The translations under genes and the position numbers were made by a program. Positions 1 through 8,268 of a stretch of 64,000 nucleotides of DNA are shown piece by piece. The stretch comes from Anaerolineales bacterium (GTDB lineage Bacteria > Chloroflexota > Anaerolineae > Anaerolineales > RBG-16-64-43): positions 1 through 64,000 of the forward strand of contig JAFGCU010000096.1 of assembly GCA_016932475.1 (NCBI GenBank), written 5' to 3'. Below the pieces are notes generated by a model, which did no database searches, was not told the DNA's origin, and was given only the letters and a program-made list of their open reading frames with translations. Positions within the stretch are counted from its first letter, which is position 1. Every line of letters begins with the position of its first letter.

Positions 1-62
1 GATCATAAAAAGCTCCACGCGAAGACGCCAGGACGCAAGAATTATTTCACTATACTTTGCGC

Positions 63-92
63 CTTTGCGCCCCCGCGCCTTTGCGTTAGAAT
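63..92 (+). repeat. Direct repeat, left copy flanking GxxExxY gene
   Basis: This 30-base segment (CTTTGCGCCC...GTTAGAAT) recurs at 601-630 with one mismatch. The AT-rich sequence just downstream of each copy is also similar. It belongs to a 'ctttgcg' type of intergenic sequence. Looser relatives occur near 20505, 2715 and 41110. Confidence 0.8.
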
Positions 93-120
93 TATTAATG
101 AATTTCCAAAAGGGGGAAAC

Positions 121-525
121 ATGAATGAGAATGAGATCAGTAAAATCATCGTAGAGGCGGCGATTGAAGTTCACCGGACTCTCGGAGGGCCCGGTTTGCT
201 CGAATCCGTGTACGAGCACGCCCTGGAGATGGAACTACGCCAAAAAGACTTGGCTGTGGTGCGTCAAAAAGAACTCCCGGTTATCTATAAAGGGGTTCTT
301 CTCCCTATCCCTTTGCGCCTCGATTTATTGGTTGAAAAGCTGGTAATTATAGAATGCAAAGCCACACTGGATCATCACCCGGTTTTTGAATCGCAGCTGC
401 TCACGTACCTTCGAATTTCTGGTTTGCGGCTGGGGTTATTGATAAACTTCGGTTTCCCGATCGTAAAAAGGGGGATATCACGGGTTGTGAACGGGTTTCC
501 GGATGATCAGCGGATTAACCCATAA
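121..525 (+). CDS. GxxExxY family protein
   Basis: This 134-residue protein matches the GxxExxY family. The N-terminal half carries the family signature, seen here as GGPGLLESVYEHAL near residues 22-35. It is followed by an alternating hydrophobic/charged core (LDLLVEKLVIIECKA) and the usual C-terminal LGLLINFG stretch. The biochemical role of the family is not established. The fold resembles small PD-(D/E)XK-like domains, and IIECKA would be compatible with that, but this is inference. The start is ATG at 121, with AGGGGG 5-10 bases upstream. The gene lies between two near-identical copies of a short repeat (63-92 and 601-630), which suggests a mobile or duplicated cassette. Confidence 0.85.
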   Translation: MNENEISKIIVEAAIEVHRTLGGPGLLESVYEHALEMELRQKDLAVVRQKELPVIYKGVLLPIPLRLDLLVEKLVIIECKATLDHHPVFESQLLTYLRISGLRLGLLINFGFPIVKRGISRVVNGFPDDQRINP

Positions 526-600
526 AAGGCTTGTCGCAACGACTTTGGGAAGCAAAGATGCAAGGATAATACGGAAATGGTCGTTATTCTGCTTTGGAGT

Positions 601-630
601 CTTTGCGCCCCTGCGCCTTTGCGTTAGAAT
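601..630 (+). repeat. Direct repeat, right copy flanking GxxExxY gene
   Basis: This is the second copy of the repeat at 63-92 (29 of 30 bases identical). It lies immediately upstream of the homoserine dehydrogenase gene, so the GxxExxY gene sits between two copies of what may once have been a single upstream region. Confidence 0.8.
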
Positions 631-660
631 ATTTTTGAATTTTACCGAGGAGCGGGATAT

Positions 661-1695
661 ATGCGAACGTACCGTCTTGCAATCATCGGCTTTGGCAATG
701 TCGGCCAGGGATTGGCGCAGATCCTTGGAGAACGCGGCGACGTGCTCCGGGAACAATATGACGTGGACGTGCGGATTACGGCCGTCAGCGATCTCAAGCT
801 GGGCAGTCTTTACAATCCCGCCGGTTTTGCCCCGCGCGCGCTGCTCGAAGCCGCAAGGAAGGAAAAGTCACTTCAGCGCGTCGACGCGCCCCAGCACGGA
901 TGGGATTCGATCCGCACGATCCGCAGCACGGATTCGAATGTCGTCATCGAGCTCAGCCCGACCGACCTGCAAACCGGCGAGCCGGCAATCAGCCATATCC
1001 GCGCTGCGCTGGAATCCGGAAAACATGCGATTACGACAAATAAAGGCTCCGTGGCGCTCCGGTATCAAGAGATGTCGGAGCTCGCCGCCCTGCACGGCGT
1101 GGAACTTGGCGTGGAAGGGACCGTGATGAGCGGCACGCCCGCCTTGCGGCTGGGGACGGAACTGCTTTCCGGAGCCGGAGTCGTCAAATTGCAGGGGATC
1201 ATCAACGGCACCACCAATTACATCCTGACACAGATGCAGGACGGAAAACCGTATGCCGATGCGCTTGCGGATGCGCAGGCCATGGGGTACGCCGAGGCGG
1301 ATCCGGCCGGGGATGTGGAGGGATACGATGCGGCGGGTAAACTCGTCATCCTGGCCAATGTGCTGATGCATGCCCCGATCGGTATGGCGGATGTCGACCG
1401 CGAAGGCATCACCCATCTACAGAAAACGGATATCCGCGAAGCGGAGGAGGCGGGCGACGTGTGGAAACTGATCGCGACGCTTGAGAAAAACGCGGCAGGC
1501 GTAGTGGCGCATGTTCGTCCGGAGCGGATTCCGCGTACCCATCCGCTGGCGTCCGTCCGCGGAGCAACCAATGCCATCACTTTCACCACCCGCCTGCTCG
1601 GCGATGTCACGCTGATCGGGCCAGGCGCCGGCCGACTGGAGACCGGGTACGCCATCCTGTGCGACCTGCTGGCGATCGACCGCCACCGGGCCTGA
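661..1695 (+). CDS. hom: Homoserine dehydrogenase
   Basis: NAD(P)-dependent reduction of aspartate-4-semialdehyde to homoserine, the branch point to threonine and methionine. The 344-residue protein opens with a Rossmann motif (GFGNVG, residues 10-15). It contains the homoserine dehydrogenase substrate loop EADPAGDVEGYDAAGK at about residue 212, preceded by GIINGTTNYI. It is a short form without the C-terminal ACT domain of E. coli ThrA-type enzymes, so no threonine feedback domain is visible. ATG at 661 is preceded by GAGGAGCGGG. Its stop TGA lies in the same frame as the downstream tRNA-dihydrouridine synthase, only 66 bases before the first canonical start there. Confidence 0.93.
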   Translation: MRTYRLAIIGFGNVGQGLAQILGERGDVLREQYDVDVRITAVSDLKLGSLYNPAGFAPRALLEAARKEKSLQRVDAPQHGWDSIRTIRSTDSNVVIELSPTDLQTGEPAISHIRAALESGKHAITTNKGSVALRYQEMSELAALHGVELGVEGTVMSGTPALRLGTELLSGAGVVKLQGIINGTTNYILTQMQDGKPYADALADAQAMGYAEADPAGDVEGYDAAGKLVILANVLMHAPIGMADVDREGITHLQKTDIREAEEAGDVWKLIATLEKNAAGVVAHVRPERIPRTHPLASVRGATNAITFTTRLLGDVTLIGPGAGRLETGYAILCDLLAIDRHRA

Positions 1696-1761
1696 GCCCC
1701 TGCGGAGCGCGCCATCCAACCACCCGTCTTCACCATCGGAAAATGTCCGGTTCGCGGCGAC

Positions 1762-2691
1762 TTGGTCCTCGCGCCGATGGACGGATTCACCGACTGGCCC
1801 TTCCGGGTGATATGCCGCGAACTCGGGTCGGCGATGTCGTACACCGAATTCGTCAACGTCGATGAAATCGTCCACTCCCGCCATGCGCAAGATGCGGTCC
1901 GGCTCAAACTGAAATTTTCGGAAATGGAACGTCCGGTGGCCTTTCAGATCTATGGGCACGTGGACGAACGCCTGGTGGAAACCGCTCGCACTCTGCAGGA
2001 TTGGGGTCCGGACATCATCGATATCAACCTCGGGTGCGCGATCCGGAAAATCGCCGAACGCGGCGCCGGGGCGGGGATGCTCAAAGATCCGGCGCGGCTG
2101 GGGAGGCTGTTTGCTGCCCTCTCGGGCGCTGTGCGCATCCCGGTGACCGCAAAAATCCGCCTGGGATGGGATGACCGCAGCCGGAATTACCTCGAAGTCG
2201 CCCGGGCGCTCGAAGAAAACGGATGCGCGCTGATCGCCGTGCATGCGCGCACCAAGGAACAGGCGCTCTCCGGTCCGGCGGACTGGTCCGCGATTGCGGA
2301 GATAAAATCCCGGGCGCGGATCCCCATCCTTGGAAACGGCGGCGTGCACACCGTCGCCGATATCGATGCGATCAAGCGGGAGACGCGGTGCGACGGGGTG
2401 ATGATCGGCCGCGGGGCGATCGGCCACCCATGGATATTTACCCGGCGCGAAAAGGAAAGCGTGTCGCTTTCGGAAAGCGTCGACATGGCTCGCCGCCATC
2501 TCGCGATGATGACGGAATTGTACGGGCCGCGATACGGCTGCCTCATCTTCCGTAAACATGCCGTGCGGTATGTGCATCACCTGGTAAGCGTGGGAAAGCT
2601 GCGCTCCCGCCTGGTGCTGTGTTCGAACGTCGCGGAATATGAGTCGTTGTTTGCGGAAGCGATCGCCATTGAAAAATCGGCGCGATCGTAG
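1762..2691 (+). CDS. tRNA-dihydrouridine synthase
   Basis: Flavin-dependent reduction of uridine to dihydrouridine in tRNA D-loops. Family features are APMDGFTD at the N-terminus, INLGC with the catalytic Cys at residue 92, the AKIRLGWD and VHARTKEQ substrate-binding segments, LGNGGV, and GRGAIGHPWIF for FMN phosphate. The usual NxGCP motif has Ala instead of Pro after Cys. The only canonical start is TTG at 1762. However, the usual N-terminal beta-strand (F-x-IG...LVLAPM) is encoded in frame upstream (about 1726-1761) without an ATG/GTG/TTG. The true start may be a rare ATC/ATT codon, or translation may be coupled to hom in some other way. The frame is shared with hom, separated by one TGA. 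Confidence 0.9.
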   Translation: MVLAPMDGFTDWPFRVICRELGSAMSYTEFVNVDEIVHSRHAQDAVRLKLKFSEMERPVAFQIYGHVDERLVETARTLQDWGPDIIDINLGCAIRKIAERGAGAGMLKDPARLGRLFAALSGAVRIPVTAKIRLGWDDRSRNYLEVARALEENGCALIAVHARTKEQALSGPADWSAIAEIKSRARIPILGNGGVHTVADIDAIKRETRCDGVMIGRGAIGHPWIFTRREKESVSLSESVDMARRHLAMMTELYGPRYGCLIFRKHAVRYVHHLVSVGKLRSRLVLCSNVAEYESLFAEAIAIEKSARS

Positions 2692-2819
2692 AGAATAGAA
2701 AAAAACCAAAAAGGTCTATACCGCAAAATCGCAGAGTCGCAAAAGCGTAAAGTGGTGTAAAAAAACCTCGCGTCTTAGCGTGTAGATTCTCGGATTCCCC
2801 TCATGGAAAAATCCAATAC

Positions 2820-3287
2820 TCATCCGGAGGTGGAATCGAGCAGTTCAAGTATTACTCCCAATTCCTTCTCCGCTTCGCAATACACGTAGCTGCCGCCCTC
2901 AAAAACACCGCTTTGAACGGGCGGGATGCCGTGCGTGGATAGCGCATCCGCCGTTTCCTTGGTGGATTTCACCGTGAACGCGATGTGATGCACGCCGTCG
3001 CCGTGCTTGTCTAGGAACTCGCGCCACGTGCTGGGGCCGCCGACCGGTTCGATGATCTCCAGCGACACCTGCCCCAAATTAAAGAAATACAGTTTGGCGG
3101 TCGCCTGGGTGGGATTTCCACGGTACTCGGTGCGGGCTTTTTCGAAACCGTCGGTAATAACCGGCTCCGGGGCGGGCAGGCCGGTGATTTCCGCAAGTTT
3201 TTGCGCCACCCGGCCCGCATCCCGGGCGACGAATCCGATTTGGCAAAGCGTCGCATTCTGCAGAGGAGGAGATATTTTTTCGGACAT
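2820..3287 (-). CDS. VOC family protein, methylmalonyl-CoA epimerase-like
   Basis: This 155-residue protein has the vicinal-oxygen-chelate fold pattern. It shows two beta-alpha-beta-beta-beta modules with likely metal-ligand positions: a His/Gln early in the chain (QIGFVARD), Glu in VSLEIIEP, His in GVHHIAFTV and Glu in GVILELLD. This layout is typical of methylmalonyl-CoA epimerase and related lyases. The exact substrate cannot be fixed from sequence alone, and no mutase gene is in the window. It lies 25 bases downstream of the GNAT gene on the same strand, so the two are probably co-transcribed. Confidence 0.75.
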   Translation of the reverse strand: MSEKISPPLQNATLCQIGFVARDAGRVAQKLAEITGLPAPEPVITDGFEKARTEYRGNPTQATAKLYFFNLGQVSLEIIEPVGGPSTWREFLDKHGDGVHHIAFTVKSTKETADALSTHGIPPVQSGVFEGGSYVYCEAEKELGVILELLDSTSG

Positions 3288-3312
3288 CGCAACTCCTGTA
3301 AAGAAGGTGGGG

Positions 3313-4425
3313 TCAAATGGCTTTCTGGTAGACCCGGTATCGGCGAAGGAACTTGGCGCCGAGATTATCCAATGCGTTGTTCATCGGATAGTTGTCTTCG
3401 AGAACGTAATTAATTTCAAGCCGCACGTCCCGGCGAGAAAGGATTTCGTAAAGTTTCCGGTACATAAGCGCATCCACCGCTTTCCCTTGATATTCGGGGA
3501 TCACGCCAAGCGCCCACATGCGGTATTCACGGATGCGGGGGAGTCCGTACAGGAGCTTAATCCATCCGAAGGGGAAGAGGCGCCCGTTCAATCCTTTTAA
3601 CAGCGTGTTGACATCCGGAAGCGCCATCGCAAAACCGATCGCTTTGCCATGCTCGTCTTCGGCGAAAAGCAGCAATTTCGGATCCACAATCGGTTTCAGG
3701 TCGCGTGCAATGGCTTTACCCTCTTCCTCGGTGGCCGGGTAAAATCCCCAATTATGGGAGATTGATTCATTGGCCAGGCGGACGAACGACGCGACTTCTT
3801 TTTCAAGGTTTCGCATATCCATGGATCGGACATTTATCTTCCATCGATCCTGGATGCGGGTGGTTAAGCGAATGTATTTTTCGGGGATAGTATAGCCTTC
3901 GCGAGTGTCCACATAATACACAAGCAGATCCTTCACCTTGGAAAACCCGAAGCGTGTCAGATAACCGTTGTACGCAGGCGGATTGTACGGCGCCATGATT
4001 ACGGGGGCGGGGGTAAATCCATCCGCAACCAATCCCCATTCCTGGGAAGCGAACGACCAGGGACCGCGCATCGCGTTCATCCCGCGCGCGACAAGCCACT
4101 GCTGCGCGGCGCTCAGCAGCATTTGCGCGGCGGAATCATCGGCGACGCATTCAAACGATCCGAACAGGCCGATCGGTTCCTTCCACCAGTCAACCGCCAA
4201 CCGGTCGATGAAAGCGGATACCCGGCCGACCACCTCGTCGCCGTCCTGCAAGAGGAACAGAGCATATTCGCAATGGCCAAGCATCGGGTTGCGCTTGGGG
4301 TCGAACTGATGCCATTGGTCGCTGCGAAGCGGGGGCACCCAAACGGGATCCCGGCGGTATAAGCGGTAAGGCAAATCGATGAAGCCGGCGAGTTCCTTTT
4401 TGGTGCGAACCGTTCGGATTTCCAA
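3313..4425 (-). CDS. GNAT-type N-acetyltransferase-like protein
   Basis: This 370-residue protein resembles a group of uncharacterised GNAT-superfamily proteins. The N-terminal part contains YRRDPVWVPPLR and a conserved GPWSFASQEWGLVADGF segment. The C-terminal half contains a GNAT-like acetyl-CoA region (MWALGVIPEYQGKAVDALMYRKLYE) ending in an EINYVLEDNYPMNNALDNLGA segment, in which a conserved Asn precedes the last helix. The substrate is unknown. The start at 4425 (ATGGAAATCCGA) has an AGGAGC-type ribosome site just upstream. It heads a leftward pair with the VOC gene. Confidence 0.75.
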   Translation of the reverse strand: MEIRTVRTKKELAGFIDLPYRLYRRDPVWVPPLRSDQWHQFDPKRNPMLGHCEYALFLLQDGDEVVGRVSAFIDRLAVDWWKEPIGLFGSFECVADDSAAQMLLSAAQQWLVARGMNAMRGPWSFASQEWGLVADGFTPAPVIMAPYNPPAYNGYLTRFGFSKVKDLLVYYVDTREGYTIPEKYIRLTTRIQDRWKINVRSMDMRNLEKEVASFVRLANESISHNWGFYPATEEEGKAIARDLKPIVDPKLLLFAEDEHGKAIGFAMALPDVNTLLKGLNGRLFPFGWIKLLYGLPRIREYRMWALGVIPEYQGKAVDALMYRKLYEILSRRDVRLEINYVLEDNYPMNNALDNLGAKFLRRYRVYQKAI

Positions 4426-4573
4426 GAGGCTCCTCCAAGTTCGTGGGGGTGCGCAGGAAATGGATGCGGGTATTATACGCGGATCGGTCCTCCATAGAGT
4501 AGAAGAATCGGAAGGACTGCGAAACCCGTAAAACGCGATTACTGCCCGGAAAATCGGCGAGCGGGAAAAATTT

Positions 4574-6175
4574 TTATGCCGCCTTGAGCATGCGCCGGAT
4601 GTTAAGCGCCAATTGCGCCGCCAGCCGCGTATCCGGGTTGTCCAGATCCAGCCGTGAAACCGCCGCCAGCCGCTCCATCCGGTACGTCAGCGTGTTACGG
4701 TGGATAAACAACGCCTCCGCAGTTTGCGACAGATTGCCGTGATGGGCGAAGAATTCCTCGAGCGTGGCGAGAAATTCATCCGCGTTCTCATGATTGAGGA
4801 TCGGGCCGAGGGTCTCCTGGACGAACGCTTTCAGGTCGGGATGATCTTCGAACTGCAGAAGCAGCCGGTATACGGAAAGGTCCATATAGTACAGCGGCTT
4901 CCGTTCTCCCAAACGGCGCGCCATATCCAGCGCCTGCCCGGCCTGCCGGAAGGAGAGCTGCCAAGTCCCGAGATCCACCGCCGGGGTTCCGATGCCGCAG
5001 CGCACGACGGCTTCGGGATATTCCTTGGCGGCCAGATCGATCACTGCTTGTGCCAGGGAGGTTGCGGCGGATGGCCGGCCCGCCTCACGCGGACCCTCGC
5101 AAAAAGCGATCACCTCGCCGCTCAACGACGATACGATCACCGGCGCTCCGGACCGGGCGATCTCGCCGTTGACGAGCGTCTCCAGACGGCGGAGAGTCGG
5201 CGAAGCGCCTTCCCACGCCAGCCGCACCGCCGTATGCTGCTGTTCCAGATCCAATCCCATGTTTTGCGCCCAGAGATGGGCGTCGCGCGCGGATAGATTC
5301 TGATGCAGCAGCGCGGATAGCAGATCGCCATGGAGGCGTTTTTCCGTCTCACGCACCGCTTTGGCGCGCGCCATTTCGATCGCGCACACCAGCGCACCCT
5401 GTTCGATGACCAGCCGGTCGGTTTGATCCAACTCCCCCAGCATCCCGACCGCCGTCAGGTAGCCGCGCGCCACGTCCCCGACGACGATCGGCGCGATGAT
5501 CCGTTCCAGCCCGCCGGGCATTGGTTCCGACGAGACGGCCGGAGCCTCGCCCGCCTGGCGGCGGTCACGCAGCGTCTCGGGCAGGGTGGACAGTTCCGAT
5601 AACTGCGTGACCAGATCGTTCCAAACCGAGCGCAGGTCCGTGCTCGGGCTGGAAGCCAGCGGGGTGAGGCGCTTATCCTGAACGAGAATACCGTGCTGGG
5701 TCATCTCCCGCATCGCCCCCGCCAAGCCGGACAATCCATCTCCGCGGGCGGCAATCTGGGTCAGGCGGGTTTGAATATTGGCGCCGCGCTCGAGGAGCAG
5801 GGATTTTTGCGCCATCAGCGCTCGCAGCAGGCGTTGATGGATTTCGCGGGTTTGATCTTCGGTATCCTGATCCGCGGACGGATCGGCAAAGAACCGGATA
5901 AGCGGTTTTCGGGCGGGGTTGTCACAGTCAATTTCGCCGCCGCCGATCACCCCGACTGCGGTTGCGGCTCCGTGCAACGCGGTTTCCAGTTTTGTGTTAT
6001 CCAATTCACTGCCGGCCAGAAGCAGCAGATCGCCGCTTTTGGACGATGCGGCGCTGCACGAAATCCAGGCGATGAGCGTCGATGGCTCGGTCTCGGCGCT
6101 GGAGATCCATTCGTATGTTTCCGGAGGGATCAGGTCAAGCAATGTGAGAAGCGGTATGGGTGAATTGAAAGGCAT
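4574..6175 (-). CDS. PucR/CdaR-type transcriptional regulator
   Basis: This 533-residue cytoplasmic regulator has an N-terminal ligand-sensing part without a recognisable signature and a central GGDEF-like CdaR domain. The C-terminal PucR-type helix-turn-helix reads HHGNLSQTAEALFIHRNTLT and is followed by YRMERLAAVSRLDLDN. This class usually responds to small metabolites and controls a neighbouring operon. It is transcribed away from the ilv/leu cluster and shares a 158-base intergenic region with the ilv leader. A palindrome (GGACAAATATTGTCC) lies 17 bases before its start codon, consistent with autoregulation. Which metabolite it senses is not shown by the sequence. Confidence 0.88.
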   Translation of the reverse strand: MPFNSPIPLLTLLDLIPPETYEWISSAETEPSTLIAWISCSAASSKSGDLLLLAGSELDNTKLETALHGAATAVGVIGGGEIDCDNPARKPLIRFFADPSADQDTEDQTREIHQRLLRALMAQKSLLLERGANIQTRLTQIAARGDGLSGLAGAMREMTQHGILVQDKRLTPLASSPSTDLRSVWNDLVTQLSELSTLPETLRDRRQAGEAPAVSSEPMPGGLERIIAPIVVGDVARGYLTAVGMLGELDQTDRLVIEQGALVCAIEMARAKAVRETEKRLHGDLLSALLHQNLSARDAHLWAQNMGLDLEQQHTAVRLAWEGASPTLRRLETLVNGEIARSGAPVIVSSLSGEVIAFCEGPREAGRPSAATSLAQAVIDLAAKEYPEAVVRCGIGTPAVDLGTWQLSFRQAGQALDMARRLGERKPLYYMDLSVYRLLLQFEDHPDLKAFVQETLGPILNHENADEFLATLEEFFAHHGNLSQTAEALFIHRNTLTYRMERLAAVSRLDLDNPDTRLAAQLALNIRRMLKAA

Positions 6176-6191
6176 GTTTTTACCAAAATAT

Positions 6192-6206
6192 GGACAAATA
6201 TTGTCC
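6192..6206. promoter_or_regulatory. Candidate operator palindrome in pucR-ilv divergent region
   Basis: GGACAAATATTGTCC has 6-bp inverted arms (GGACAA/TTGTCC) around a 3-base centre. The ATATTG core recurs at about 6238-6243 and within CAATATTG at 6249-6256. On the minus strand, TACAAT at 6240-6245 could be the -10 of the regulator gene, which would put this palindrome in its leader. Role as an operator is inferred. Confidence 0.5.
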
Positions 6207-6333
6207 TAATAGGATCGTGATTTCGATCGACTTGTGCATATTGTACAACAATATTGGGTAAAATTTATGAATCATGCAAATAGACAGCTTTTTTATATTG
6301 AGTTAGAATTATCGCTGGAAAGATAATTATTTC

Positions 6334-6432
6334 ATGGCTATTATTCTCCTGGTTGTCGTTATTGCGAACCTGGTTCTCGTCCTTGACGGGAACCATAATT
6401 ACGCATGGGCAGCCCTTGGAGAGGCATCGTAA
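6334..6432 (+). CDS. ilv operon leader peptide (Ile/Leu/Val-rich)
   Basis: A 32-codon reading frame begins at ATG 6334, behind GGAAAG, and ends at TAA 6430-6432. It starts [17 protein letters not shown] and then [15 protein letters not shown]. Between codons 3 and 17 it holds three Ile, four Leu and five Val codons, all substrates or products of the operon that follows. The distal codons (6407-6415, GGGCAGCCC) can pair with the 5' arm of the downstream terminator. This is the layout of a ribosome-mediated transcription attenuator such as enterobacterial ilvL. The peptide itself probably has no other function. Confidence 0.85.
   Translation: MAIILLVVVIANLVLVLDGNHNYAWAALGEAS
6407..6415 (+). 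promoter_or_regulatory. Antiterminator arm of ilv attenuator
   Basis: GGCAGCCC at 6408-6415 is identical to the 3' arm of the terminator at 6485-6492, so it can pair over 8 bp with the terminator 5' arm GGGCTGCC (6471-6478). A ribosome stalled at the Ile/Leu/Val codons (6340-6384) would leave this arm free to form the antiterminator. A ribosome reaching the stop codon at 6430 would cover it. Confidence 0.8.
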
Positions 6433-6470
6433 CAAAACAGGAAGCAAAAAGAGAAGAACGAAGCGAACCC

Positions 6471-6497
6471 GGGCTGCCAGAAAAGGCAGCCCTTTTT
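6471..6497 (+). terminator. Intrinsic terminator/attenuator upstream of ilvD
   Basis: GGGCTGCC (6471-6478), a 6-base loop and GGCAGCCC (6485-6492) form a perfect 8-bp stem followed by TTTTT (6493-6497). It lies 39 bases after the leader stop codon and 29 bases before the ilvD start, in a position where it can only act as an attenuator of the operon. Confidence 0.88.
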
Positions 6498-6526
6498 GGT
6501 GGTTCCACAGAAAGGAAGGAGAAAAA

Positions 6527-8197
6527 ATGCGATCCGATCTCATCAAGAAGGGTTTTGAACGGGCGCCGCATCGATCTTTGCTGCGCGCCATGGGCGTGTC
6601 GGAGGAGGATTTCGGGAAGCCTTTTATCGCGGTGGCCAATTCCTACACCGACATCGTTCCCGGACACGTCCATTTGCAGTCGTTCGGGCGGCGTGTAAAG
6701 GCGGCCATTCGCGCCGCAGGGGGAGTGCCCTTCGAGTTCAACACGATCGCCGTGGGCGACGGTATCGCCATGGGCCATGCCGGGATGAAGTACAGTCTCG
6801 CCTCGCGCGAATTGATCGCCGATTGCGTGGAGACGATGATCGAGGCGCATGCCTTCGACGGGATGGTGTGCATACCCAACTGCGACAAGATCATTCCCGG
6901 GATGGTAATGGGCGCGCTGCGGGTGAATATTCCGACGATTTTCGTAACCGGCGGCCCGATGCGCGCCGGCAAGACGCCCGCCGGGGAAACCCTGGACCTG
7001 ATTTCGGTGTTCGAGGGTGTCGGTGCGTACAAGGCAGGCAAGATCAACGAAAAGCGGCTAAAGGTTCTCGAGCGCTTCGCCTGCCCATCGTGCGGCTCCT
7101 GCTCCGGCCTGTTCACCGCCAATTCGATGAACATCCTGCTGGAAGTACTCGGCCTGGCGCTCCCCTACAACGGAACCGCCGTGGCAAAAACCGCCGAGCG
7201 CAACGCCCTCGCCGATCGGGCCGGGTCTCTGATTCTGACGCTGGTTAAAAAGAATATCCTCCCGCGCGATCTGGTCACCATTGAAGCGGTGGACGACGCC
7301 TTCGCGCTGGATATGGCGATGGGCGGCAGCACCAACACCGTCCTGCATACGCTCGCCTTCTGCGACGAGGCGGGATTCGAGTATCCGCTGGCGCGCATCA
7401 ACCAATTGGCGGAGAAGATCCCGCACCTGACCAAGATCAGCCCCTCCGGTCCCTGGCACATCGAGGACCTGCACAAGGCGGGCGGCATCCCGGCGATGCT
7501 GAACGAAGTGGCGCGCAAGGAGGATTCGCTCCTGCACCTGGACCGGCCGACCGTGACGGGCAAAACGCTGCGCGAGAATATCCGCGGCGCCGCCGTCAAA
7601 AACCATGATGTGATCCGCCCGGTGGAGAATCCGCATTCGCAAACCGGCGGACTGTCGATCCTGTTCGGCAACCTGGCGCCGGACGGAGCCGTGATCAAGG
7701 CGGGCGGAGTGTCCGCGGCCATGCGCAAGCACAGCGGCCCGGCCCGCATTTATGAAAGCCAGGAGGAGGCGTTAACCGGCATTCTCGCCGGGGAGGTTCA
7801 GCCCGGCGAGGTGGTGGTTATCCGCTACGAAGGGCCGCGCGGCGGACCCGGGATGCAGGAGATGCTCTCGCCGACCTCGGCCATCATGGGCATGGGCCTG
7901 GGCGAAAGCGTCGCGCTCATCACCGACGGACGATTCTCCGGCGGAACCCGCGGCGCATGCATCGGGCATGTGTCCCCGGAGGCGGCCGCCCGCGGACCGA
8001 TTGCAGCACTCAGGCCCGGCGATGTGATCGAGATCGACCTGGAAAAACGGTCGATGACTGTACGCCTGCCGGACGAGGAAATCCGCTCGCGGATCGCCGC
8101 GTTACCGCCGTTTGAATCGCGCATTAAGAGCCGCTGGCTGAGGCGATACGCCAGGTTCGTCACCAGCGCCAACAAGGGCGCAGTACTCGAAAGTTAA
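6527..8197 (+). CDS. ilvD: Dihydroxy-acid dehydratase
   Basis: Iron-sulfur enzyme that dehydrates 2,3-dihydroxy-isovalerate and 2,3-dihydroxy-3-methylvalerate to the keto acids of valine and isoleucine. The 556-residue length is normal. Signatures include [13 protein letters not shown] (cluster Cys near residues 115-119), [17 protein letters not shown] (cluster Cys near 190) and [23 protein letters not shown]-type C-terminal motif. Start ATG 6527 is chosen because GGAAGGAG precedes it and the protein family begins with MRSD. Upstream in-frame codons fall in the attenuator. It is the first structural gene of the ilv/leu cluster. Confidence 0.96.
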   Translation: MRSDLIKKGFERAPHRSLLRAMGVSEEDFGKPFIAVANSYTDIVPGHVHLQSFGRRVKAAIRAAGGVPFEFNTIAVGDGIAMGHAGMKYSLASRELIADCVETMIEAHAFDGMVCIPNCDKIIPGMVMGALRVNIPTIFVTGGPMRAGKTPAGETLDLISVFEGVGAYKAGKINEKRLKVLERFACPSCGSCSGLFTANSMNILLEVLGLALPYNGTAVAKTAERNALADRAGSLILTLVKKNILPRDLVTIEAVDDAFALDMAMGGSTNTVLHTLAFCDEAGFEYPLARINQLAEKIPHLTKISPSGPWHIEDLHKAGGIPAMLNEVARKEDSLLHLDRPTVTGKTLRENIRGAAVKNHDVIRPVENPHSQTGGLSILFGNLAPDGAVIKAGGVSAAMRKHSGPARIYESQEEALTGILAGEVQPGEVVVIRYEGPRGGPGMQEMLSPTSAIMGMGLGESVALITDGRFSGGTRGACIGHVSPEAAARGPIAALRPGDVIEIDLEKRSMTVRLPDEEIRSRIAALPPFESRIKSRWLRRYARFVTSANKGAVLES

Positions 8198-8268
8198 TTC
8201 CCCATCCAGACTTTCTCCGTTGAGGAAGACCATCGGCGGAAGGAAAGGAGGGGTCAAGGAGAGAAGAG

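Noticed and set aside
1693-1695. TGA recoded as an amino acid joining hom and dus
   Set aside because: Many other genes here end with TGA (for example leuA, ilv cluster members, trkA), so TGA is a normal stop in this genome.
1417-2709. 430-codon leftward open frame
   Set aside because: It is antisense to hom and the tRNA-dihydrouridine synthase and has no recognisable features.
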